Shown here: positions 37,036 to 43,366 of the stretch, piece by piece | How positions within the stretch are numbered: the stretch's first letter is position 1 | How the letters are laid out: the number at the start of each line of letters is the position of its first letter | Origin: Couchioplanes azureus | GTDB taxonomy: Bacteria; Actinomycetota; Actinomycetes; Mycobacteriales; Micromonosporaceae | Direction: 5' to 3' | Length of the DNA: 64,000 nt | Assembly: GCF_014648355.1 (NCBI RefSeq) | Contig: NZ_BMQY01000002.1 | Location: 248,001 to 312,000, forward strand | The notes under the pieces: generated by a model | Told to the model about the DNA's origin: nothing | Databases searched by the model: none | The model's input: the letters and a program-made list of their open reading frames with translations, nothing else | Position numbers and translations under genes: made by a program

Positions 37036-38213
37036 CGTTGTCCTTCCATGCCGGGCACCGCACGGGCGGGGTCGCAGGCGGGCACCGGTCCGCTCCGGCG
37101 CCCGGTGTCCATCGCCTCGGCCAGTCCCGCGCCGGCGGCGATGCCGGGTGGCAGGCCGTGACCGCCGAAGCCGGCGATCACCCACTGCCGTTGCGCCCAC
37201 GGCACGGCGCCGATCAACGGCCGTCCGTCGGCGGTCTGGTCCATCACGCCCGCCCACCGCCGCCGCACCTCGAACCGGGGGAATCCGGGGAAGGCGGTGG
37301 GAAGGAAGGTTTCGAGGGCGCGCTGCACCGGCGGGTCGAGGCGCTCGTCCACGTCGTCCGATGTGGAGGCCGCGCGGCAGCCGCCGATGACGATCGACCC
37401 GTCGGGCGCCTGCCGCCAGTAGACGCTGCCGAAGTCGACGGCCATGCCCGGGGCGAACAGCGGCGGCAGGGGTGCGGTTGCCAGCACCTGCCCGCGTACC
37501 GGCCGGATGAAGCCGGCGAGCGTGGGGCAGAAGCGGGCGACCTCCGCGTGGCAGGCGTAGACCACCTGGGCGGCCCGGACCGTACCGCGGGTGGTCCGCA
37601 CGCGCAGCGCAGCGTCGTGGCCGGCCACCACGCGCAGGACCCGGGTACGGGTGCCGATCCGGGCGCCGTGCCGCCGGGCCGCGGCGGCCAGTCCGTGCAC
37701 CAGCCGCGCCGGCTGGACCACGTGCCCGTCCGGCATCCACCGCCCGCCGGCGAAGTGCCCGGCGACCGGCATCCGGAGCAGGCCGGCGCAGGCCGCCCGG
37801 TCGAGCGCGTGCAGCGGGCTGGCCGTCGCCGGCCGCCGCGCCACCTCGGCCCGGAACTGCTCCCACACCTCGGGGGAGGCGGCCAGGGCCAGATGGCCGG
37901 TACGCCGGTAGCCCGGGTCGAAGCCCTCCTCGGCGATCACCTTGCGGAGCACCGTGTCGTCCTCCATCGCCTGCAGCCCGGCCAGGTGGATGCCGGCGTT
38001 GCGGCCGCTCGCGCCCCACGCCAGCCGCCGGGCCTCGAGCAGCAGCACCGAGCCGCCGCGGCGGGCGATCCAGTAGGCCGCGGACACGCCCATCAGACCG
38101 CCGCCGACCACCACGACGTCGGCGCCGGGCGGCAGCGCGTCCGGTGCCGGGAACGGATCCGGATCGGAGGCCGCCAGCCAGCTGGTCGGCGGCCCCTCCC
38201 CTGGATTGGTCAC
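37032..38213 (-). CDS. FAD-dependent DAO-family oxidoreductase
   Basis: 393 residues. N-terminal dinucleotide motif VVVVGGGLMGVSAAYWIARR, a GASGRNAGIHLAGL segment typical of the glycine/D-amino-acid oxidase group, and C-terminal IAGFGGHGLPPGIAAGAGLA. Relatives oxidise amines or amino acids to imines. With an aminotransferase and DegT enzyme in the locus it may handle a nitrogen-containing intermediate. GTG start at 38213 overlaps the previous stop (GTGA); its own stop overlaps the VOC start (ATGA). Confidence 0.9.
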   Translation of the reverse strand: MTNPGEGPPTSWLAASDPDPFPAPDALPPGADVVVVGGGLMGVSAAYWIARRGGSVLLLEARRLAWGASGRNAGIHLAGLQAMEDDTVLRKVIAEEGFDPGYRRTGHLALAASPEVWEQFRAEVARRPATASPLHALDRAACAGLLRMPVAGHFAGGRWMPDGHVVQPARLVHGLAAAARRHGARIGTRTRVLRVVAGHDAALRVRTTRGTVRAAQVVYACHAEVARFCPTLAGFIRPVRGQVLATAPLPPLFAPGMAVDFGSVYWRQAPDGSIVIGGCRAASTSDDVDERLDPPVQRALETFLPTAFPGFPRFEVRRRWAGVMDQTADGRPLIGAVPWAQRQWVIAGFGGHGLPPGIAAGAGLAEAMDTGRRSGPVPACDPARAVPGMEGQR

Positions 38214-39214
38214 ATCACGCCGTCGGTCGCTCCCGCCACCACCGGCGCGACTTCCTTGTCACCCATCCGGGCCTGCCATTCCGCCATCACCTCGAAGATG
38301 TCGGCCGGCGGGGTGTTGAGCACGTCGGCGTAGATCTCGTCGTCCTTGGTCACGACGATGTCGAAGGCGGTCAGCTCGCCGGGGGTGAGCGTGCCCACCC
38401 GGGCGCCGGTCTCCTCGTGCACCAGGGCCACCGGACCGGTCGGCGAGTGGAAGTGCGTACCCACCGGCGGGTAGTGGTTGACCGTCGCCGGCCCGAAGAT
38501 CAGCGGCTGGTCGGGGTCGGTGAGGACCGGGCCGAGCGGAGTGTGGATCTTCCACGACACCCGCCAGATCGCCGTGGCCGGGAAGTCGGACCCGTCGGGG
38601 CTGTTGGACTTCACGATGCCGTCGTTGGGCCGGTTGAAGTTCTGCTCGACGCGGATGGGTCCGAGCGCGGCCTGGATGATCTCACCGCCGTGCATGAGGA
38701 TCTTCAGGTACATCTCGTTCTTGCCGTCGCCGTCGAGGTCCATGCGCGGGCTACGGTGCATGAGCACGATGCCGTTCTTCACGCTCATCTGGTAGTCCTT
38801 CACCACCCCGTCGATGGTGAGCAGGCAGGAGCAGACGCCCTTGAGCAGTTCCACGCCGCCGATCGCCGGGAAGTTGTGGTTGAAGCCCCGCACGGCCTGG
38901 GTGAAGGCCTCCTTGGGGCCCTCGGTGGCGGTCAGCGAGGAGATCCGGCCGGCCAGCGCGATGTAGTCGGGATCGTTCTGGGCGTTGATCCGGTCCTGGA
39001 TGGACTTCCAGCGGAACACCTCGACGACCTTGATGTTGCCGCCGTTACGGCCGCCGCGCAGCACCTCGATGGGGTAGTCGCCGGCGAAGCCGTGCTCCCG
39101 CAACAGCGACCACTTGGCGCGGACCTGCTCGACGAGCTCGTCGACCTGGGCCGGCTCGGCCTCGTAGGTCTCCATCTGGACCAGGGATTCATTGCGGTAC
39201 ACGTTGACGGGCAT
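38210..39214 (-). CDS. Two-part protein: dimeric alpha/beta-barrel-like N-terminus and uncharacterised C-terminal domain
   Basis: 334 residues with codon use and lower aromatic bias typical of a real gene. Residues about 1-95 (VYRNESLVQMETYEAEPAQV, VEVFRWKSIQDRINAQND) look like an antibiotic-biosynthesis-monooxygenase or dimeric alpha/beta barrel domain. Residues about 105-265 (FNHNFPAIGGVELLKG, MDLDGDGKNEMYLKILMHGG, IFGPATVNHYPPVGTHFHSP) form a conserved-looking beta-rich domain that may correspond to DUF6073; I am not sure of that name. It heads a tightly coupled operon downstream of motif copy D. No function can be assigned. Confidence 0.75.
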   Translation of the reverse strand: MPVNVYRNESLVQMETYEAEPAQVDELVEQVRAKWSLLREHGFAGDYPIEVLRGGRNGGNIKVVEVFRWKSIQDRINAQNDPDYIALAGRISSLTATEGPKEAFTQAVRGFNHNFPAIGGVELLKGVCSCLLTIDGVVKDYQMSVKNGIVLMHRSPRMDLDGDGKNEMYLKILMHGGEIIQAALGPIRVEQNFNRPNDGIVKSNSPDGSDFPATAIWRVSWKIHTPLGPVLTDPDQPLIFGPATVNHYPPVGTHFHSPTGPVALVHEETGARVGTLTPGELTAFDIVVTKDDEIYADVLNTPPADIFEVMAEWQARMGDKEVAPVVAGATDGVM

Positions 39215-39267
39215 GGCTGTTCCCTCTCTGCTTGTGCAACGGGAGTTCAACGAAGTCGTCTGGAGAA

Positions 39268-39308
39268 ATTGTTTCAGCGGGCGGTGCCGGCGCCTTCTCG
39301 CCGTTTGC
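39268..39308 (-). promoter_or_regulatory. Cluster promoter motif, copy D
   Basis: Minus strand: GCAA (39308-39305), ACGGC, GAGAAG (39299-39294), 20 bases, then AACAAT (39273-39268) as -10. It overlaps the 3' end of the upstream VOC gene and lies 53 bp before the 39214 start. Confidence 0.55.
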
Positions 39309-40245
39309 TCTGCTGCGCACCGTTCACCGGCGCCCTTTCCAACAGGAAGAACGGATGGCCGAACGGGTCCTCGAAACGCGCCAGCGTGCCGGACGGGTCG
39401 GCCTGGGCGCCGAGCGGGAACGCCACACCCCGGCCGGTCAACCGGTCGACCGTCGTGGCGACGTCGTCCACCCGGAACACCGGCGCGATGCCCTGGCCGT
39501 GCGCCGGGGTGAACTCGCGGGGGGAGTACGGCCGGCCGAGGTCGTCGAAGACCATGCTCTTCTCGTGCATGTGGTGGGTGGCGAGCAGCACGTCGCCGCC
39601 GTCGTACTTGCCGATCCCCTCGATCTCCTCGTCGCAGTCCTGGTTGCAGCAGTGCACCCGCTCGAGCAGTTCGAGGCCGAGCCGGTCGCGATAGAAGTCG
39701 AGGGCGGCGGTCTGGTCGTTCTCGAACATGAACAGGTAGACCAGGGGGCTGCCGGCCAGGCCGGTCTGCGCGGGCGTGCCCTCGGCCGGGCCCGCCGCGG
39801 GCCCGATGACCTCCGCACCGCCGCGGCCGTGCGAGCGCCAGACCTCCTTCACCTTGGGCCCGCTCGGCCAGCCGAGCGCGGTCGGCGACGGCTGGTAGAG
39901 CATCAGCCGGTGCCCGCTCGGGTCGTAGAAGTCGGTCACCGAGCCGATCTCGTAGCTGCGCCGCCGTTCGAACTGGATGCCCCGGCCCTCGAGGGCGGCG
40001 CGGGTCGCCTCGATGTCCTCGACCAGGAACACCACGTCGGACGAGTCGTCGCGGCGCCCGAACAGCTGCACGCCGTGGCGGCCTGCGGGACGCAACCACA
40101 GGTCGATGCCGCCCGCGCCGACGCGTGCCTCGTTGGGCTCGGCCGGGAGCAGGGGCAGGCCCAGCCGGCGGTGATAGAAGTCCGCGGACTCGGCGACGTT
40201 GGACGCGTACATCACCAGGGAGACAAGGGGAGCACCGGTCAGCAT
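39274..40245 (-). CDS. Tandem VOC-domain protein
   Basis: 323 residues, two VOC modules (about 5-125 and 165-310). Module 1: VSLVMYASNVAESADFYHRR, RLMLYQPSPTALGWPSGPK. Module 2: LVYLFMFENDQTAALDFYRD, a Cys-rich VHCCNQDCDEEIEGIGKYDG not seen in its paralogs, and FFLLERAPVNG. The CCxxxC stretch could bind metal or react with an electrophile. The C-terminal tail (QQSKRREGAGTAR) overlaps motif copy D and may be unstructured. Motif copy E lies upstream of ATG 40245, with GGAGGTGGCGA as ribosome site. Confidence 0.88.
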   Translation of the reverse strand: MLTGAPLVSLVMYASNVAESADFYHRRLGLPLLPAEPNEARVGAGGIDLWLRPAGRHGVQLFGRRDDSSDVVFLVEDIEATRAALEGRGIQFERRRSYEIGSVTDFYDPSGHRLMLYQPSPTALGWPSGPKVKEVWRSHGRGGAEVIGPAAGPAEGTPAQTGLAGSPLVYLFMFENDQTAALDFYRDRLGLELLERVHCCNQDCDEEIEGIGKYDGGDVLLATHHMHEKSMVFDDLGRPYSPREFTPAHGQGIAPVFRVDDVATTVDRLTGRGVAFPLGAQADPSGTLARFEDPFGHPFFLLERAPVNGAQQSKRREGAGTAR

Positions 40246-40277
40246 TCGCCACCTCCAGGCGTGGAGCCGTCCCCGTC

Positions 40278-40319
40278 ATGCTCGGCCGGTGCCGGCTCGG
40301 GCGCCTTCTCTCGTGTTGC
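40278..40319 (-). promoter_or_regulatory. Cluster promoter motif, copy E (VOC gene)
   Basis: Minus strand: GCAA (40319-40316), CACGA, GAGAAG (40310-40305), 21 bases, then GAGCAT (40283-40278) as a weak -10. It is 33 bp upstream of ATG 40245. Confidence 0.5.
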
Positions 40320-40393
40320 TCTTTCGGCTACGAAGATCGGCGCCGTTGCCGGGGTGGTTGCGCGTACGGGCGCCACGGCGTACGACTGATGCC

Positions 40394-40738
40394 ATGACCG
40401 GGGAAGAAATGCTCGCGTACTGCCTGTCCAAGCCCGGCGCCTGGCAGGACGAGCCGTGGGAGGGCGACGTCGTGGCCAAGGTGGGCGCGAAGGTCTTCGC
40501 GTTCCTCGGCGCGGAGATCACCTCCGTCGGCGTCAAGTGCGGCAAGGACCGCGACGCCGCGGACGAGTGGCTGAAGCGCTATCCGGACGACGCGTCGCCG
40601 TCGTCCTACATCGGCCGGTACGGCTGGAACTCGCTGCGGATCGGCGGGGCGATCCCGGACGAGGAGCTGCGCGAGGCGGTGGACGCCTCGTACGACGCGG
40701 TCGTCAAGACCCTGCCCAAGAAGGACCGGCCGACCTAG
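40394..40738 (+). CDS. MmcQ/YjbR-family DNA-binding-like protein
   Basis: 114 residues, the typical CyaY-like fold of the MmcQ/YjbR family: MLAYCLSKPGAWQDEPWEGD, KVGAKVFAFLG, RYGWNSLRIGGAIPDEELRE and SYDAVVKTLPKKDR. In other organisms family members sit in mitomycin and other gene clusters and bind DNA or small molecules; the precise role is unresolved. ATG at 40394 is preferred over an upstream GTG because it gives the family N-terminus. It is divergent from the VOC gene at 40245 and may help in DNA protection, which is speculative. Confidence 0.85.
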   Translation: MTGEEMLAYCLSKPGAWQDEPWEGDVVAKVGAKVFAFLGAEITSVGVKCGKDRDAADEWLKRYPDDASPSSYIGRYGWNSLRIGGAIPDEELREAVDASYDAVVKTLPKKDRPT

Positions 40739-40834
40739 GGCGTGGCGACCGGCCCGAGATGAGCAAGCTGGAAGTACTCCCGCCCCGGCGGCGGCTTGCA
40801 CAATACAGGGACGACCCGCACAAGGAGCAGCACG

Positions 40835-41287
40835 GTGGCGACGCACCCGAGGATCGGACGCTTGCACGCCTCGCGCCAGGACGTGGCGGCGCTGCGGCGC
40901 TTCTTCGACGAGTCGCTGTGCCTGCGGGCCACGGCGGAGGACCGGAAGTCGATCAGCTACGAGGCCGGCGGCGTCGTCCTGGTCCTGGACTGGTCCCTCG
41001 ACCACCGCGCCACGTCCGCCGACCACCGCGCCACGTCCGCGCAGAGCGGTCCGTGTGCTGAGGTGGTTCTGCTGGTCGACGAGATCGACGCGGTCCGGGC
41101 GGTGCTGGAGACCCGCGGCGTGCGCTGCACCGGCGCGGAGGGGTCCGCAAGCATCAGCTTCGCCGTTCCCGACGGGCCGCGGTTCGTGATGCTCAGCCTG
41201 TCCGACGAGTGTCTGATGTGGCCCAGCGTCGGCTGGCGGGCCGGCCCGTCCGCGGTGGTGCGTACCCCGCCGCGGTCAGCGCCGTAG
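40835..41287 (+). CDS. Single-module, divergent VOC-domain protein
   Basis: 150 residues. Start GTG 40835 behind CAAGGAG. It has IGRLHASRQDVAALRRFFDE, SISYEAGGVVLVLDWS, AEVVLLVDEIDAVRAVLETR and the remnant tail LSLSDECLMWPS, which matches the WPSG tail of the tandem set. An internal duplicated heptapeptide (DHRATSA twice) reflects a 21 bp tandem repeat. A degenerate copy of the cluster motif (GAGCAAGCTGGAAG at 40760-40773) lies upstream, with CACAAT as possible -10. The stop overlaps the end of a convergent small gene by 12 bp. Confidence 0.78.
   Translation: MATHPRIGRLHASRQDVAALRRFFDESLCLRATAEDRKSISYEAGGVVLVLDWSLDHRATSADHRATSAQSGPCAEVVLLVDEIDAVRAVLETRGVRCTGAEGSASISFAVPDGPRFVMLSLSDECLMWPSVGWRAGPSAVVRTPPRSAP
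41000..41041 (+). repeat. 21 bp tandem duplication inside the VOC gene
   Basis: Two adjacent 21 bp units (41000-41020 and 41021-41041) differ only at the last base. They add seven residues in frame and look like a recent slippage event. Confidence 0.85.
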
Positions 41288-41539
41288 GGGCTCGTCGTCG
41301 CCCACTCCCCCGGGTCGGCGGTCCGCCGCCGGAGGGCGGGAGGGTCCGCCGGGTCGGCGGTCCGCCGCTGGAAGCCGCCAGCGTCCGTCGGCCCGGGCGC
41401 GCACCCTCGGCCGCCGCAACAGCAGGCCGAGGGACACCACGACCAGCACCGCGTTGCCGGCGAGCAGCAGGGCGTCCGCCGTACCCATCCCGCCGTGCCG
41501 GTGGGCCGCCGCGAGGACGACGAGTCCGACGGCCGTCAT
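41276..41539 (-). CDS. Small membrane protein, unknown
   Basis: 87 residues. Two hydrophobic segments (MTAVGLVVLAAAHR and LLLAGNAVLVVVSLGLLL) are followed by an Arg/Pro-rich tail containing repeated AADRRPGG units encoded by a GGGTCGGCGGTCCGCCG-type DNA repeat. ATG at 41539 lies 5 bp after the stop of the His-rich membrane gene, so it is probably co-transcribed with it. No family recognised; its coding status is less certain than its neighbour. Confidence 0.5.
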   Translation of the reverse strand: MTAVGLVVLAAAHRHGGMGTADALLLAGNAVLVVVSLGLLLRRPRVRARADGRWRLPAADRRPGGPSRPPAADRRPGGVGDDEPLRR

Positions 41540-41544
41540 GGCCG

Positions 41545-42126
41545 TCAGACGACCGGGGCCGGCAGCGACTCCGGCCGGATGCCGGCCGCCGAGGGCCGGC
41601 AACTGCACCGCATCCGCCGCGCCTGCGCCGCACTGGGCCGCAGATGCAGGTAGACGGCCACCACCATGGGGACGAAGACCACGGTGTTGTAGAAGAGGTG
41701 GAGCTCCACCCGGGGCGCCACCAGCTGCAGAATGCTGGTCGGCGCCGCCTGGCCGGGCAGCGGCCGCCCGGTCTGCGCCTGGAGCAGCAGGAGCAGGTGC
41801 TCGACGTGGTGCCACGCCTGCAGGCCGAACGCGAGCAGCCACCACCGCCGCGAGGCCCCGGTGAAGCCGTCGCGCAGCATCCACAGGCCCGCCAGCATGA
41901 CCAGCGCGTAGCCGTAGTGCAGCCACTCGGAGGACACCAGCCAGGGGAACGGCACGCCCAGGACGCCGCGCGCCTGCGGACGCTGCCAGCCCAGTCCCCA
42001 GATCTGCACGGCCTGGACGATGTGCTCGGCCCAGTGCGCCAACACGATCAGCATGAAGACGTTCAGCGCGGCGCGGTGGTGGCTCTCGTTGAGCGTCCGG
42101 GGGGTCAGCAAGCCACCGTTCGCCAT
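41545..42126 (-). CDS. His-rich polytopic membrane protein
   Basis: 193 residues with about four membrane helices. Two HxxEH motifs sit in or next to helices: AHWAEHIVQAVQ and WHHVEHLLLLL. More His occur in ESHHRAALN, SSEWLHYGYA and VELHLFYN. The pattern suggests metal or haem binding in the membrane, as in fatty-acid-hydroxylase-like or haem membrane proteins, but no exact family is recognised. Motif copy F directly upstream makes it part of the same putative regulon as the VOC genes. ATG at 42126. Confidence 0.78.
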   Translation of the reverse strand: MANGGLLTPRTLNESHHRAALNVFMLIVLAHWAEHIVQAVQIWGLGWQRPQARGVLGVPFPWLVSSEWLHYGYALVMLAGLWMLRDGFTGASRRWWLLAFGLQAWHHVEHLLLLLQAQTGRPLPGQAAPTSILQLVAPRVELHLFYNTVVFVPMVVAVYLHLRPSAAQARRMRCSCRPSAAGIRPESLPAPVV

Positions 42127-42164
42127 GGGAAGCCCTTTCCGTCGTGTCCGAGCACAGTGTCCCG

Positions 42165-42205
42165 ACGGTAGCGGCGGCGCCTGCGAAGAGCTTCTCGAAA
42201 CTTGC
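42165..42205 (-). promoter_or_regulatory. Cluster promoter motif, copy F
   Basis: Minus strand: GCAA (42205-42202), GTTTC, GAGAAG (42196-42191), 20 bases, then -10-like TACCGT (42170-42165), 38 bp upstream of ATG 42126 and just beyond the stop of the ArsR-type gene. Confidence 0.58.
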
Positions 42206-42219
42206 TCTTCCCGCCGCGC

Positions 42220-43266
42220 TCAGCGCAGCAGGACGGCGATCAGGTCCGCGCCCAGCGCCGCCGTCGCCGACAGGTCCAGCTGGTGGCTGACGTACCGGCC
42301 GCGCCGAGTCGTCACCGTGAGGCCGGCCTTCTTGAGGACGGCCAGGTGCCGGGACACCTCCGGGGCGCTGAGCTGCCACGCCTCGGCGAGCTCCCCGGTG
42401 GTGCGCGGCCCGCGCGCCAGCGTCCGGCACAGCCGCAGCCGGACGGGATGGGCGAAGGCGTCGATCCGGCGCCGCACCACGTCGAGCGGCACCGATTCCC
42501 CGGCCGCGGTGGGGTACTGCACGACCGGGCGGCAGCCGGGGGCGTACACGGAGACCAGGTGCGGGCGGCCGAACACGGTGGGGATGAAGGTCATCCCGTC
42601 CGCCGCGGTGGTCCAGCTGTCCTGCAGCTTGTCGAGGACGATCCGGGTGCCCGACAGGGTCATGGCCGGGGACATCGCCGCCAGCGCCGCCGCCAGGCCC
42701 TGCCGCTCGTGCAGGTCGGCCATGCGCCGCGCGTCGGCCGCCAGGTCGAACGCCACCCGCCGCCAGGCCTCCCCGAAGAACTCCTCGACGCAGTCCTCCA
42801 GCAGGCGCCGCACCCGCGCCCGGACCGGGCCCGGATCGTCGAGCAGCCGCTCGGCGAACGCGGCCTGGACCGGCCCTCGGGCCCGCGCAAGATCCTTGAG
42901 GCGGTCCGGCCCGCCGCGCCGGAACGACAGCCGCGAGCAGCCACAGGTGGTGACGAGCGCGGCCGCCACGTACGCCTCGTCGCTGACCGCGTCGACGTCG
43001 TCGAGCTCCTCGGCGAGGGTCGGCCGCGGGTGGGCGGGCACCAGGAAGTCGGCGCGCGACGAGTGCCACAGGAACTCCGCCTCGAGCAGCCGGTCGGTGA
43101 ACGACGGCTTGCCGGCCGCCAGGACCCCGGCGGCCCACGGCTGCAGCGCGGGATGGTGCGCGGGCGCGGCGAGGACGTGCAGCATCGCGCCCAGCTCGGC
43201 CAGCGGGGACGCGGCGACGGCGAGGCGTTCCGCCGGCATGCCGGTGATGTCGATCGTCAGTGCCAC
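42220..43266 (-). CDS. ArsR-type regulator with DUF5937-like N-terminal domain
   Basis: 348 residues. A long N-terminal domain (about 1-250) is followed by a winged-helix ArsR domain (about 265-345): DAFAHPVRLRLCRTLARGPR, TTGELAEAWQLSAPEVSRHL, VLKKAGLTVTTRRGRYVSHQL. This layout is common in actinobacterial repressors next to transporters. It is divergent from the MFS gene, with a palindrome in the shared region. It probably represses the exporter until it binds a ligand. Confidence 0.88.
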   Translation of the reverse strand: MALTIDITGMPAERLAVAASPLAELGAMLHVLAAPAHHPALQPWAAGVLAAGKPSFTDRLLEAEFLWHSSRADFLVPAHPRPTLAEELDDVDAVSDEAYVAAALVTTCGCSRLSFRRGGPDRLKDLARARGPVQAAFAERLLDDPGPVRARVRRLLEDCVEEFFGEAWRRVAFDLAADARRMADLHERQGLAAALAAMSPAMTLSGTRIVLDKLQDSWTTAADGMTFIPTVFGRPHLVSVYAPGCRPVVQYPTAAGESVPLDVVRRRIDAFAHPVRLRLCRTLARGPRTTGELAEAWQLSAPEVSRHLAVLKKAGLTVTTRRGRYVSHQLDLSATAALGADLIAVLLR

Positions 43267-43307
43267 GGCCCCATTGTGGGGCCGGTCCGCGCGGACCCCC
43301 GCGACGG

Positions 43308-43324
43308 TTGACGGGAACCGTCAA
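43308..43324. promoter_or_regulatory. Palindromic operator between ArsR-type and MFS genes
   Basis: TTGACGG-GAA-CCGTCAA, a perfect 7 bp inverted repeat, lies in the 100 bp divergent region, 43 bp before the MFS start. It is likely the ArsR-type protein's binding site. Confidence 0.6.
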
Positions 43325-43366
43325 TCGACGCGCCGATCGGCGGTCGTCCGGTGGACGGTCGGCGGC

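Noticed and set aside
40760..40796. GAGCAAGCTGGAAG followed by CACAAT upstream of the 40835 VOC gene as an eighth motif copy.
   Set aside because: It has the first block and roughly right geometry, but the second block reads AAGTAC; kept only as a degenerate candidate in that gene's entry.
27490..43324. The similar TGACGG/CCGTCA half-sites at 27490-27504 and 43308-43324 as one shared operator.
   Set aside because: The arms are in opposite order, so the sites are not the same symmetric operator; the likeness may be chance.
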